A stretch of DNA of 64,000 nucleotides from CAUPWF01 sp036656615 (GTDB lineage: Bacteria; Bacillota; Clostridia; Lachnospirales; Lachnospiraceae): contig JAVXHY010000010.1 in NCBI GenBank assembly GCA_036656615.1, positions 11,212-75,211 on the forward strand. The letters are read 5' to 3'. Positions 44,807 to 53,981 of this stretch are shown here, piece by piece. Under the pieces are notes generated by a model. The model was given only the letters and a program-made list of their open reading frames with translations. It was not told where the DNA came from and searched no databases. How positions within the stretch are numbered: position 1 is the stretch's first letter; each line of letters opens with the position of its first letter. A program made the position numbers and the translations under genes.

Positions 44807-45754
44807 CTATCTTAGCTGTATTGCAATTTCATGTAAAATATTTTGCATAGCTGCCTGTACATCACCAAAAATGGTAAATCCAGCAGCTTTTTTATGTCCT
44901 CCACCCTGAAAATGCTGAGCAATGATGCTGACATCAATTTTATCTTTAGCTCTTAAACTGACCTTATATTCCTCTGGTCTTAATTCATATAGAAATACGG
45001 ATACTTCTACACCCTGTGTAAAATGTAGTTGGCTTACAATTCCGTCTAAATCACTGGAACGTACTCCAAAGAATTCCATATCCTTCTGGGTAATAATAGA
45101 GGTAATACACTTATCATTTAATACCAATTTACTTTCTAATAAGGCATAGCCTAATACTTTATTTTGTGGAAATGTCTTTTCATAATAGGTATTGTCAATA
45201 ATTTGTGCTGCATCAATACCGGTACGCATAAGGTTTGCAGCAGCTTCCATTGTAGATGGTGTTGTGGAAGTATATTGAAATACACCAGTATCATGAACAA
45301 TTCCCAAATATAGACACATAGCTACTTCTTTTGTAATGATATCTGTATTAATTAACTGATAGACCAGTTCGGAAGTAGAACTTGCTTCAGGGACAATGTA
45401 ATTATACATGGCAAAAGATTCGTTGCTTATATGATGATCAATACAAAAAGTTTTTTTTGCTTTTTCGTATAGTATTTTAGAAAATCCAAGTCTTTCTATA
45501 TCACCACAATCTAAAGAAATAAATAAATCATAAGATTTCTCTTCTGTTATTTCGTGTTTGATTTCTTTCGTTGATTCAATGAAATTAAATTTGACAGGAA
45601 TTTCCTCTAAATAAACATCTACTTCAATATTACATATATTCTGCTTAATATATTGATATAAACCCATACAAGAGCCAACACAGTCACCATCAGGGCGCAT
45701 ATGGCCACTGATAGCAACTGTCTTAGCATCTCTTAAAGCTTCTTCTAGTTTCAT
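44807..45754 (-). CDS. DHH/DHHA1-family phosphoesterase (NrnA-like)
   Basis: A 315-residue bifunctional oligoribonuclease / pAp-phosphatase family protein. DHH motifs are visible: GHMRPDGDCVGSCMGLY, SLDCGDIERLG, CIDHHISNE and LGIVHDTGVFQY; the DHHA1 domain ends GGGHKKAAGF. It cleans up short RNA ends and pAp, and some members degrade cyclic dinucleotides. It starts immediately after the rbfA stop codon. Confidence 0.92.
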   Translation of the reverse strand: MKLEEALRDAKTVAISGHMRPDGDCVGSCMGLYQYIKQNICNIEVDVYLEEIPVKFNFIESTKEIKHEITEEKSYDLFISLDCGDIERLGFSKILYEKAKKTFCIDHHISNESFAMYNYIVPEASSTSELVYQLINTDIITKEVAMCLYLGIVHDTGVFQYTSTTPSTMEAAANLMRTGIDAAQIIDNTYYEKTFPQNKVLGYALLESKLVLNDKCITSIITQKDMEFFGVRSSDLDGIVSQLHFTQGVEVSVFLYELRPEEYKVSLRAKDKIDVSIIAQHFQGGGHKKAAGFTIFGDVQAAMQNILHEIAIQLR

Positions 45755-46126
45755 TTATTCGTCCTCGTCTTTCAAATCCTTCGTCACATCCTGAATCATT
45801 TTGGACATGGCTACTCCGTAAGCGATTGACTTATCTAAAATAAATTTAATGGTAGGTGTGTTACGCAGATTTAGGGTTCTTGCCAATTCACGTCGTATAT
45901 ATCCTTCAGCGCTTTGCAGACCTATGATGGTATCTGTCTGAATCTTTTCATCTCCAAGTACACTAATATATGCTTTGCAAGTCTTTAAATCTGGAGCTAC
46001 TTCTACCAACATAACAGAAGTCATGGGAGCAATACGTGGATCCTTAATGCCACCACGTATAATATTACTTAACTCCCGCTGTACTTCACCATTGATTCTG
46101 GTATTCTTAATACTATTTTTTCTCAA
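45755..46126 (-). CDS. rbfA: Ribosome-binding factor A
   Basis: A 123-residue KH-fold 30S assembly factor: INGEVQRELSNIIRGGIKDPRI and APDLKTCKAYISVLGDE with RELARTLNLRNTPTIKFILDKS in parts. The start is TTG 46126 with GAGGG six bases upstream. It follows infB and precedes the nrnA-like gene, the standard order. Confidence 0.93.
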   Translation of the reverse strand: MRKNSIKNTRINGEVQRELSNIIRGGIKDPRIAPMTSVMLVEVAPDLKTCKAYISVLGDEKIQTDTIIGLQSAEGYIRRELARTLNLRNTPTIKFILDKSIAYGVAMSKMIQDVTKDLKDEDE

Positions 46127-46151
46127 ATTAATCCCTCAATTCTAATTATGC

Positions 46152-49151
46152 TTATCGTGGAATTTCAACCATTTTATAGGATTCTACTATATCAAGTTCC
46201 TTAACATCGTTGAATTTTTCGAATACAAAACCACATTCAAATCCGGTACGTACTTCTTTTACATCGTCTTTGAAACGTTTTAAAGAGGCTAATGGACCAT
46301 CGAATATAACAATGCCTTCACGTGTTACTCTCACATTACATCCTCGTTCAAATGTACCATCTAATACAAAGGATCCTGCAATTGTACCAATTCCGGAAGC
46401 TTTAAATGTTTGACGTACTTCTGCATGACCAAGTATTTTCTCTTCAAATATTGGATCTAGCATTCCCTTCATAGCTGCTTCCACATCTTCAATTGCTTTA
46501 TAAATAACACGATATAATCGCATATCTACTGATTCACGTTCAGCAGTTTCTTTTGCTGTAGCGTCAGGACGAACATTAAATCCAATTATAATTGCATTTG
46601 ATGCTGATGCCAATATGACGTCAGATTCATTGATTGCACCAACTCCACCATGAATAATCTTAATTACAACTTCATCATTGGAGAGCTTCAGTAAGCTTTG
46701 TTTCACAGCTTCTACAGATCCTTGAACATCAGCCTTTACGATAATGCCGAGTTCTTTGATATTTCCAGCTTTAATTTGTGTGAACAAATCATCCAAAGAC
46801 ATTCTTGACTTGGTATCATCCAACATGCGTACACGACTTTGAGAAATAAAGGTATCGGCAAAGCTACGAGCTTCTTTGTCATTTTCACAGCCTACAAATA
46901 CTTCACCAGCATTTGGAACATCATTTAATCCTAAGATTTCAACTGGCATGGAAGGACCTGCTTCTTTTACGCGTTTTCCTTTATCATCCATCATGGCGCG
47001 AACTTTACCATATGCAGAACCCGCTGCAATTGGATCACCAACATGAAGGGTTCCCTTTTGAACAAGCACGGTAGCTACCGGGCCCTTTCCTTTATCAAGT
47101 TCTGCTTCAATAACGAGACCTCTGGCTTCGCGATCTGGATTTGCTTTTAATTCCAATACTTCGGCTGTTAATAATAACATTTCCATTAATTCTGGAATTC
47201 CCTCTTTTGTTTTTGCTGAAACGGGAACAAATACTGTTTTACCGCCCCAGTCTTCTGCAATTAGTTCATATTCGGTTAATTCCTGCTTTACTCGTTCAAT
47301 ATTCGCACTTGGTTTATCCATTTTATTAATAGCTACTACAATTTCAATACCTGCTGCTTTTGCATGGTTAATTGCTTCAATTGTCTGAGGCATAACACCA
47401 TCATCTGCTGCGACTACAAGAATTGCGATATCGGTAGAGCTGGCTCCACGCATTCTCATAGCAGTAAAAGCTTCATGTCCCGGTGTGTCCAGAAATGTGA
47501 TTTTCTCTCCGTTTACATTGGCTACATAGGCTCCGATGTGCTGTGTTATTCCACCAGCTTCTCTATCAATAACATTCGTATCCCTGATTGCATCTAACAA
47601 TGAAGTCTTACCATGGTCGACATGACCCATAACACAGACAACTGGCGGACGTTTCTTCATTTTAGATTCGTCTTCTTCATCCTCTTTAAGTAATTCTTCA
47701 ATAACATCAATTACTTCTTCTTTTTCACATAAAACTTCAAATTCCATTGCAATTTCTTCTGCTGCATCATAATCTATTTCCTGATTTACAGTAACTACTT
47801 TTCCATTTAAAAATAATTTCTTAACAATTGCAGATGGTTGAAGTTTCATTTTTTCAGCTAATTCTTTAATAGTAAGAATTTCAGGAAGAACAACCATTTT
47901 AATCTTTTCTTCTACTTTAACAATTTTTGGCTGTGGTTTTTGGACAGGAGTAACCGTTCCTACCTTTTTCTTTCCTTTAGGACCACGATCTACTTTATCG
48001 TGGTATTCTTTCTTTTTAAAATTATCTTTTCCAACTTTACGCTGTGGTTTTTGCTCTGCAATAATAGAAGTTGTAGTTGCTGTACGAGTATCATTTCGTT
48101 TGTCATTTGGACCATCTCTTCTTGGTCCGCCAGGCGTATTTGGACGTTGTCCCTGATAATTATTATTTGGACGTTGCCCTTGATAATTACTGCTTGGTCT
48201 TTGCCCCTGGTAGTTACTGCTTGGACGCTGTCCACCTTCTGTACCAGGTCTCCTATCAGTTCCGACTCCATCAGGACGTTGTCCCTGGTAATTATTGTTT
48301 GGACGTTGTCCCTGATAGTTGCTGCTTGGACGTTGCCCCTGATAGTTACTGTTTGGACGTTGTCCTTGATAATTACTATTTGGACGTTGCCCTTGATAAT
48401 TGCTGCTTGGACGTGGAGCAGTTCCATCTGTTCCAGCGGGTGTACCAGAGCCTTCGGTTCGTTGCCCCTGATAGTTACTGTTTGGACGTTGTCCTTGGTA
48501 ATTACTATTTGGACGCTGTCCCTGGTAGTTGCTATTTGGACGTTGTCCCTGATAATTACTATTTGGACGTTGCCCTTGATAATTGCTGCTTGGACGCTGG
48601 GTAGTTCCATCTGTTCCAGCAGGTGTAGCAGAACCTTCGGTTCGTTGTCCCTGATAGTTACTGTTTGGACGTTGTCCTTGGTAATTACTATTTGGACGCT
48701 GTCCTTGGTAGTTGCTATTTGGACGTTGCCCCTGATAATTACTGCTTGGACGTTGATTGGTCCCGGTACCAGTATTTGGACGTTTCGCACTTTGTGTATT
48801 CTGAGGACGGAACACCTGTACAATATTAGACTTCTTTTTTGTTTCATCTGAAGTAGTTTCCGGAATTCCTTTTGATGGTGTTTCTACTGGTGCTGTTTTG
48901 TGTGTTTCTGTTGGCGTAGCCGCCTTTGGTGCAGTTGCCTTTGGTGTTTTCGTTTCTTCTGTTTTCTTCTCTTCCAATTTTCCCCCAACCTTCTGATTTG
49001 CAAATTTATTTTTTACAATACCTACCTGCTCCTCTGTCAATGTACTCATATGACTTTTTGCTTCGATATGATTATCTTTCAGGAAATCCAATAAATCTTT
49101 ATTATTTTTCCCTATTTCTTTTGCTAATTCATGTATTCTCAATTTCGACAT
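46152..49151 (-). CDS. infB: Translation initiation factor IF-2 with a repeat-rich linker
   Basis: A protein of 999 residues from ATG 49151 (GGAGG upstream). The IF2_N domain (MSKLRIHELAKEIGKNNKDLL) is followed by a Thr/Pro/Lys-rich segment, then residues 134-335 made of 17 copies of RP-[NS]-[SN]-NYQGQ in four blocks, a second IF2_N region (about 420-480), and the GTPase core with GHVDHGKTSLLDAIRDT, DTPGHEAF and NKMDKPSANIERVK. Domains C1 and C2 close the protein. It places fMet-tRNA on the 30S subunit. IF2 linkers vary, but a glutamine/asparagine/tyrosine repeat like this is unusual. Confidence 0.97.
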   Translation of the reverse strand: MSKLRIHELAKEIGKNNKDLLDFLKDNHIEAKSHMSTLTEEQVGIVKNKFANQKVGGKLEEKKTEETKTPKATAPKAATPTETHKTAPVETPSKGIPETTSDETKKKSNIVQVFRPQNTQSAKRPNTGTGTNQRPSSNYQGQRPNSNYQGQRPNSNYQGQRPNSNYQGQRTEGSATPAGTDGTTQRPSSNYQGQRPNSNYQGQRPNSNYQGQRPNSNYQGQRPNSNYQGQRTEGSGTPAGTDGTAPRPSSNYQGQRPNSNYQGQRPNSNYQGQRPSSNYQGQRPNNNYQGQRPDGVGTDRRPGTEGGQRPSSNYQGQRPSSNYQGQRPNNNYQGQRPNTPGGPRRDGPNDKRNDTRTATTTSIIAEQKPQRKVGKDNFKKKEYHDKVDRGPKGKKKVGTVTPVQKPQPKIVKVEEKIKMVVLPEILTIKELAEKMKLQPSAIVKKLFLNGKVVTVNQEIDYDAAEEIAMEFEVLCEKEEVIDVIEELLKEDEEDESKMKKRPPVVCVMGHVDHGKTSLLDAIRDTNVIDREAGGITQHIGAYVANVNGEKITFLDTPGHEAFTAMRMRGASSTDIAILVVAADDGVMPQTIEAINHAKAAGIEIVVAINKMDKPSANIERVKQELTEYELIAEDWGGKTVFVPVSAKTKEGIPELMEMLLLTAEVLELKANPDREARGLVIEAELDKGKGPVATVLVQKGTLHVGDPIAAGSAYGKVRAMMDDKGKRVKEAGPSMPVEILGLNDVPNAGEVFVGCENDKEARSFADTFISQSRVRMLDDTKSRMSLDDLFTQIKAGNIKELGIIVKADVQGSVEAVKQSLLKLSNDEVVIKIIHGGVGAINESDVILASASNAIIIGFNVRPDATAKETAERESVDMRLYRVIYKAIEDVEAAMKGMLDPIFEEKILGHAEVRQTFKASGIGTIAGSFVLDGTFERGCNVRVTREGIVIFDGPLASLKRFKDDVKEVRTGFECGFVFEKFNDVKELDIVESYKMVEIPR
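48147..48752 (-). repeat. 17-copy 27-bp coding minisatellite in infB
   Basis: The 27-bp unit encodes RPNSNYQGQ and variants (RPSS.., RPNN..). Copies are grouped 4, 5, 5 and 3, separated by related spacers (RTEGSATPAGTDGTTQ, RTEGSGTPAGTDGTAP, RPDGVGTDRRPGTEGGQ). The near identity of block plus spacer shows expansion in two steps: single units and whole blocks. Alternate frames on both strands stay open through it, which creates spurious antisense frames. Confidence 0.95.
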
Positions 49152-49167
49152 ATATTCACTACCTCCT

Positions 49168-49491
49168 CTATGCAATCGTATGATTCTCTGTTTCTATAAA
49201 CGTTCGAATTCCTTTGGCAAATCCGTGGTCCAATATTGCTAACGACGCTCGGAATTCCTTTCCCATTGCATGCCCTAAGGTATTTTTATCACTATAAAAA
49301 TAGATTGGCACTTTATAGAATTCACACATGTTTTTGAATTTCTTTTTTGTATTATCAGATGCATCAGTAGCTACAATTACTAGGCATGATTTTCCTGCCT
49401 TTGTTTCTTTTTCTGTTGTAAATTCACCACTGACCGTTTTGCCTGCTTTTGTAGCTAGGCCAATTAGAGATAAGGCTTTATTTGAGTTCAA
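49168..49491 (-). CDS. ylxQ: L7Ae/YlxQ-family RNA-binding protein
   Basis: A 107-residue L7Ae/L30e-fold protein: ALSLIGLATKAGKTVSGEFTTEK and CLVIVATDASDNTKKKFKNMCEFYKVPI in parts. It belongs to the K-turn RNA-binding family. The start is TTG 49491 with AAGGAG ten bases upstream, overlapping the ylxR end by 14 bp. It lies between ylxR and infB, as in Bacillus. Confidence 0.9.
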   Translation of the reverse strand: MNSNKALSLIGLATKAGKTVSGEFTTEKETKAGKSCLVIVATDASDNTKKKFKNMCEFYKVPIYFYSDKNTLGHAMGKEFRASLAILDHGFAKGIRTFIETENHTIA

Positions 49492-49756
49492 GTGTCTTCA
49501 TCTCCTTTTCGAGTTTTTCATAAACTTCTTTTGGAATTGCCTGTTTAAAGGAACGTTCTAATCCTCTTGTTTTTATTGCCATAGCCAAACAGTTCTGTGA
49601 AAAACAGACATATGCTCCGCGGCCATTTTTCTTACCGGTCACATCTAATACAAATTCGTTATTATCCATTTTTAACACGCGCATCATGTCTTTTTTTTGT
49701 TTCATTTCTCCGCATCCCACACATAAACGCATAGGTACTTTTTTCTTGCTATTCAA
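49478..49756 (-). CDS. ylxR: YlxR-family RNA-binding protein
   Basis: A 92-residue DUF448 protein: RLCVGCGEMKQKKDMMRV and GKKNGRGAYVCFSQNCL are the diagnostic blocks. The start is TTG 49756 with AGGAAG seven bases upstream. Homologues bind RNA and in some bacteria RNase P. It lies between nusA and ylxQ. Confidence 0.92.
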   Translation of the reverse strand: MNSKKKVPMRLCVGCGEMKQKKDMMRVLKMDNNEFVLDVTGKKNGRGAYVCFSQNCLAMAIKTRGLERSFKQAIPKEVYEKLEKEMKTLELK

Positions 49757-49770
49757 TCAATCACTTCCTA

Positions 49771-50892
49771 TTATTCATTCTCTGTTTCTACAGTCAGAGC
49801 TTGACTCTCATTGTCTTCCATGCCTAGTTCCATATAATTTTCAGGTAGCTCACCAGAATCAATTGCTTGAGTTTCACTCTTAATATCTATTTTATATCCG
49901 GTTAAACGTGCAGCCAATCTTGCGTTTTGACCTTCCTTGCCAATTGCTAAGGATAATTGGTAATCCGGTACAATAACACTGGCAGCCTTTTCATCCGGAT
50001 CAGCCATAACTGAAATAACTTTTGCTGGGCTTAATGCATTTTCAATCAAAATTGCTGGGTTGTTGCTCCAGTTAATAATGTCGATTTTTTCACCTCTTAG
50101 CTCGTTTACAATTGCATTTACTCGTGCACCATTCATTCCTACACATGCACCAACTGGGTCTACATCGGAATCGTTAGAATGAACAGCAATCTTTGTACGT
50201 GATCCAGCTTCTCTGGAAATGCTTTTGATTTCTACAGTTCCATCTCTGACTTCGGCAACTTCAGATTCAAATAAACGTTTTACCAATTCTGGATGTGTAC
50301 GAGAAACCAATATTTTAGGACCTTTGGTAGTGTTCTTAACTTCTACAACATATAATTTAATACGCTCTGTTGGCAGAAAAACTTCGCCCTTAACTTGTTC
50401 ATTCTCTGTTAGCATAGCGTCTGCTTTTCCAAGATTAATACTAATATTTTTCCCTACATAGCGCTGTACAATACCAGTTACAATATCTTTTTCTTTTTCA
50501 AAATATTGGTCGTATATAACTTTTCGTTCTTCTTCTCGGATCTTTTGTAAAATTAGATTTTTGGCATTTTGTGTTGCAATACGTCCAAATGATTTGGATT
50601 CAATAGGAACCTGCACAATGTCACCTAATTCAAACTTGGAATCTTTCATTTTAGCATTGGCAAGACTAATTTCCATTACATCGTCTTCTACCACTTCTAC
50701 CACTGTTTTCTCCGCATATACTGAGTAATCACAAGTTTCACGATCCATAATAACCTTAATATTATCAGATTTACCAAAATGGTTTTTACATGCATTTATT
50801 AAAGAATTTTCTATGGCATCTAACAATGTTTCTTTGCTAATGTCTTTTTCCTGTTCTAAAATAGTTAATGCTTCTAATAATTCTGTGTTCAT
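49771..50892 (-). CDS. nusA: Transcription termination/antitermination factor NusA
   Basis: A 373-residue NusA with the N-terminal RNAP-binding domain (MNTELLEALTILEQEKDISKE), an S1 domain (about 135-200, GIVQRYVGKNISINLG), KH1 and KH2 (VGACVGMNGARVNAIVNELRGEKIDI and LAIGKEGQNARLAARLTGYKIDI in parts). It lacks the C-terminal acidic repeats of the E. coli protein, as usual in Firmicutes. It controls pausing, termination and rRNA antitermination. It lies 86 bp after rimP. Confidence 0.96.
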   Translation of the reverse strand: MNTELLEALTILEQEKDISKETLLDAIENSLINACKNHFGKSDNIKVIMDRETCDYSVYAEKTVVEVVEDDVMEISLANAKMKDSKFELGDIVQVPIESKSFGRIATQNAKNLILQKIREEERKVIYDQYFEKEKDIVTGIVQRYVGKNISINLGKADAMLTENEQVKGEVFLPTERIKLYVVEVKNTTKGPKILVSRTHPELVKRLFESEVAEVRDGTVEIKSISREAGSRTKIAVHSNDSDVDPVGACVGMNGARVNAIVNELRGEKIDIINWSNNPAILIENALSPAKVISVMADPDEKAASVIVPDYQLSLAIGKEGQNARLAARLTGYKIDIKSETQAIDSGELPENYMELGMEDNESQALTVETENE

Positions 50893-50978
50893 TTTTCTAA
50901 TCTCCTCCTATTTCTAAAAATTACCTTCTAAATGAATTGCTCTATCTTATAGAAAGTAAACTTACATGCCTATCTTGC

Positions 50979-51446
50979 TTATATGAAAAAAGCCAGACGA
51001 ATGAGTGCAATCTCATCTTTCGTAAATATTTTAGTTGTTTCATCTTCTAATTCAATGGTTACGGTATCCTTATCATATCCTACTAAAATTCCAATAAATT
51101 CTTTTTGCTTATCAATGGCTTTGTATGTGCGAATTTCAATTTCTTCTCCCATACTGCGGATAAAGTCTTTTTCCTTTTTAAGTGGTCTTCCAAGACCTGG
51201 AGAACTTACTTCGAAAATATAAGCATCTTCGATATAATCGTTGGTATCTAGAAGTTCAGAAAAAGCACGGCTGACTTTCTCACAATCATCTACGGCAATT
51301 CCTCCTGGTTTATCAATATAGACTCTTAAATACCAGGTTCCTCCTTCTTTCACATACTCTACATCCACCAATTCATAACCGTTATTTGTTACAATTGGCT
51401 GTATCAGTTCTTCGGTTTTCACTTCGTATAATTCTCTCTTTGACAA
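50979..51446 (-). CDS. rimP: Ribosome maturation factor RimP
   Basis: A RimP of 155 residues reading KTEELIQPIVTNNGYELVDVEYVKEGG, DDCEKVSRAFSELLD and the Sm-like C-terminal domain. It helps 30S assembly. I chose TTG 51446, which begins the family-typical SKRELYE and has AAGGA about eight bases upstream; ATG 51455 and an ATG at 51464 are possible. The longer frame to 51494 would run through a terminator-like hairpin, which argues against it. Confidence 0.9.
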   Translation of the reverse strand: MSKRELYEVKTEELIQPIVTNNGYELVDVEYVKEGGTWYLRVYIDKPGGIAVDDCEKVSRAFSELLDTNDYIEDAYIFEVSSPGLGRPLKKEKDFIRSMGEEIEIRTYKAIDKQKEFIGILVGYDKDTVTIELEDETTKIFTKDEIALIRLAFFI

Positions 51447-51472
51447 TATGACCATCCTTCCCATTGCGTAAA

Positions 51473-51500
51473 AGAAGAGTGGACTTCTGCCCACTCTTCT
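51473..51500 (-). terminator. Terminator-like hairpin in the rimP-nusA leader
   Basis: On the minus strand AGAAGAGTGG, an eight-base loop, CCACTCTTCTTTT: a perfect 10-bp stem with a short T run, about 26 bp before the rimP start. A promoter (51527-51555) lies upstream of it, so it falls inside the leader and could attenuate the nusA operon. It might also stop read-through from parC. Confidence 0.7.
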
Positions 51501-51526
51501 GTCAATTTCTTATGTAACTACACTGT

Positions 51527-51555
51527 ATACTAGCATAGTATTTCAAGAAAATCAA
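51527..51555 (-). promoter_or_regulatory. Promoter of the rimP-nusA-infB operon
   Basis: On the minus strand TTGATT (51550-51555), a 17-base spacer and TAGTAT (51527-51532) with an extended -10 TGC. Transcription would start near 51520, upstream of the hairpin. Confidence 0.6.
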
Positions 51556-51626
51556 GGTTTATATTGAATTAAATCAATTAAATAGAAAATTTTACTTGAA
51601 ATTGTTACTTTTTTTTGTTATTACAA

Positions 51627-53867
51627 CTAAAGTCTTGTTTTAATTCCCAAGGTATCTCGTTTTGCAAGCCGAAGCCTATTTAAAGAAACTTCTTTTTCTT
51701 GATATGACACTTTCGTATCTACACCGTCTTCAAATAAATAAATTTGTTCAACCAAATCGTTCTTTTGCAATTTTATTCCACGGACACCAACGGCACTTTT
51801 TTTCTTTTTGGAAACTTCGGAAGCTGGGAATCTTAAGAAGTAACCGTTTACCGTTTGGAGCACTACGTTATCTTCTTGTTTCATGATTTGAACCTGTATT
51901 AATTCATCTTGGTCTTGCAGCTTTGTAGCGGCAATGGTTCGCTTTGAAACTAAAAATTCCGTTCCGGGCACAGACTTAATCATTCCAAGTTTTGTTACAA
52001 ATAATAAGTTTATAGTAGATAATTGTGCCATATCACATAGATAAATCAAATGTTCTTCATTACTATTATAATTACTTACGTTGTCTATAGGAATACCTTT
52101 ATCACGAAATTTGCCAAAGGGTATATCAAGCATTTTGATTTGATAAAGTTTTCCTGTATTGGTGAAGGCACAAATCTTTCCGGTATTCATACAAGTTAAA
52201 ATATGCTTATTCTCTGCTAAGGCGGCTTCTTTGTTTCGCTCAAAGGTTGTAGTGTCTATTGTGCGTGCATAGCCGAAACGATCTAATAAAAAGACGACTG
52301 CTTGTTCTTCTATTTTATGTTCTTCAAAGACAGCCTCTTCCTCATTTCTTATTACAGTACGTCGCTTCCTTCCAAACTCTTTTTTGCAGGCATCCAATTC
52401 TTCTATTATAAGGTTTGCCATTGAGCTGTAGTTGTTTAAAATATCTTCATAGCGGGCAATGCTTTTTTTTGTTTCCTCATATTCCAGCTGTAATGCTTCC
52501 ATTTCCAATCCAATTAGCTTATAAAGTCTCATTTCCAAAATAGCGGAAGCCTGACGCTCAGTAAATCTAAGCATGGCAGCCATTTTTTTGGATATATTTG
52601 TCTTGAATTTAATTTGTTCTGTAGTTCCCTTTACTAGACATGCTTTTGCTTCTTTAATGGAAGGACTCCCTCGTAGAATTTCTATGATTAAATCAATCAC
52701 ATCACATGCTTTGATTAATCCTTCTTGTATCTCTTTTTTGTCCAATTCCTTACGCAATAAATTCTTGTATTTTCTTGTGGATAATTCAAATTGAAAGTCA
52801 ACATGGTGTTCAATAATTGTTTTCAATCCCATTACTTCGGGTTTTCCATTTACCACTGCCAACATATTAACACCGAAGGTATCTTCTAAACGTGTTTTTT
52901 TGTATAGCATATTTGTGAGATTCTCTATGTCTGTATCCTTGCGAAGATCTAATACAATACGTATGCCATCTTTAGAGGATTGGTTGGAAATATCCAAAAT
53001 ATCATTTGTTTTTTTACTTTCAACTAAAGCAACTACATCATTTAGGAATTTTCCAATACCGGACCCTATCATAGTATATGGAATTTCAGAAATAATAAGT
53101 TTCTTTTTTCCACCTTTTACATCTTCAATATCTACTTTTCCACGTACACGGATTTTCCCCATTCCTGTTTCGTAAATATTGATTAATGCATCTTTATTTA
53201 CAACAATTCCACCAGTCGGGAAATCAGGACCTTTTAAATGTTTCATTAATGCTTCCGTTGTGATTTCGTTATTTTTCATATAAGCCTTCACAGCATCGAC
53301 AACTTCTGAAAGATTGTGTGTAGGAATACTGGTAGCCATACCTACTGCAATACCCTCAGCTCCGTTCACTAATAAATTAGGGATTTTAACAGGTAAAACC
53401 TGAGGCTCTTTTTCTGTTTCATCAAAGTTAGGAACAAAATCTACAATATCTTTATCCAAATCGGATAAATATACTTCCTGGGTTAATTTGGCAAGCCGGG
53501 CTTCGGTATAACGCATAGCAGCTGCCCCATCACCTTCAATGGAACCAAAATTTCCATGCCCATCTACCAAGGGACTTCCCTTTTTAAAATCTTGGGACAT
53601 AACCACTAAGGATTCATAGATAGAAGTATCACCGTGTGGATGATATTTACCCATGGTATCGCCAACAATACGAGCACATTTTCTATAAGGTCTGTCATAT
53701 CGAATGCCTAATTCATACATGTCATACAGTGTTCTTCTTTGTACTGGTTTCAGTCCGTCCCTGGCATCGGGGAGGGCACGAGCTACGATAACACTCATTG
53801 CATAATCGATATATGATTTCTTCATGACGTCTGAATATTCGGTTCTAATGATTTGTTGATCTTGCAT
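51627..53867 (-). CDS. parC: DNA topoisomerase IV subunit A
   Basis: A type IIA topoisomerase A subunit of 746 residues. The catalytic tyrosine lies in AAMRYTEARL; the quinolone region is HPHGDTSIYES. It has the GyrA/ParC N-terminal domain and a reduced C-terminal beta-pinwheel. I see no GyrA box (QRRGGKG-like), which supports ParC over GyrA. ATG 53867 has GGAGG eight bases upstream. It follows parE by 112 bp, with two hairpins in the gap. Confidence 0.88.
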   Translation of the reverse strand: MQDQQIIRTEYSDVMKKSYIDYAMSVIVARALPDARDGLKPVQRRTLYDMYELGIRYDRPYRKCARIVGDTMGKYHPHGDTSIYESLVVMSQDFKKGSPLVDGHGNFGSIEGDGAAAMRYTEARLAKLTQEVYLSDLDKDIVDFVPNFDETEKEPQVLPVKIPNLLVNGAEGIAVGMATSIPTHNLSEVVDAVKAYMKNNEITTEALMKHLKGPDFPTGGIVVNKDALINIYETGMGKIRVRGKVDIEDVKGGKKKLIISEIPYTMIGSGIGKFLNDVVALVESKKTNDILDISNQSSKDGIRIVLDLRKDTDIENLTNMLYKKTRLEDTFGVNMLAVVNGKPEVMGLKTIIEHHVDFQFELSTRKYKNLLRKELDKKEIQEGLIKACDVIDLIIEILRGSPSIKEAKACLVKGTTEQIKFKTNISKKMAAMLRFTERQASAILEMRLYKLIGLEMEALQLEYEETKKSIARYEDILNNYSSMANLIIEELDACKKEFGRKRRTVIRNEEEAVFEEHKIEEQAVVFLLDRFGYARTIDTTTFERNKEAALAENKHILTCMNTGKICAFTNTGKLYQIKMLDIPFGKFRDKGIPIDNVSNYNSNEEHLIYLCDMAQLSTINLLFVTKLGMIKSVPGTEFLVSKRTIAATKLQDQDELIQVQIMKQEDNVVLQTVNGYFLRFPASEVSKKKKSAVGVRGIKLQKNDLVEQIYLFEDGVDTKVSYQEKEVSLNRLRLAKRDTLGIKTRL

Positions 53868-53910
53868 TTCTTCTTCCTCCTTCAACTACGACACAGGTTG
53901 CTGTAAGTCA

Positions 53911-53981
53911 AAGCGGATATTCAAAATCCGCTTTGTAACTTCCTCATAACCTCATAGCAGCTATCGCTGCTTGATGAGGTT
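53911..53981 (-). other. Two hairpins in the parE-parC gap
   Basis: AAGCGGAT, loop, ATCCGCTT (53911-53933), and AACCTCATAGCAGC, TATC, GCTGCTTGATGAGGTT (53948-53981), the second overlapping the parE stop. Neither has a T run, so they are RNA processing or stabilising stems rather than standard terminators. Confidence 0.6.

Noticed and set aside
48147..48752. CRISPR-like array
   Set aside because: The repeats are directly adjacent, coding, and without unique spacers, and there are no cas genes.
47940..48851. Long open frames on the plus strand and in other minus frames across the infB repeat region
   Set aside because: They exist only because the 27-bp repeat is a multiple of three and lacks stops in several frames. 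They have repetitive, non-natural composition, no ribosome sites and lie antisense to a certain infB.
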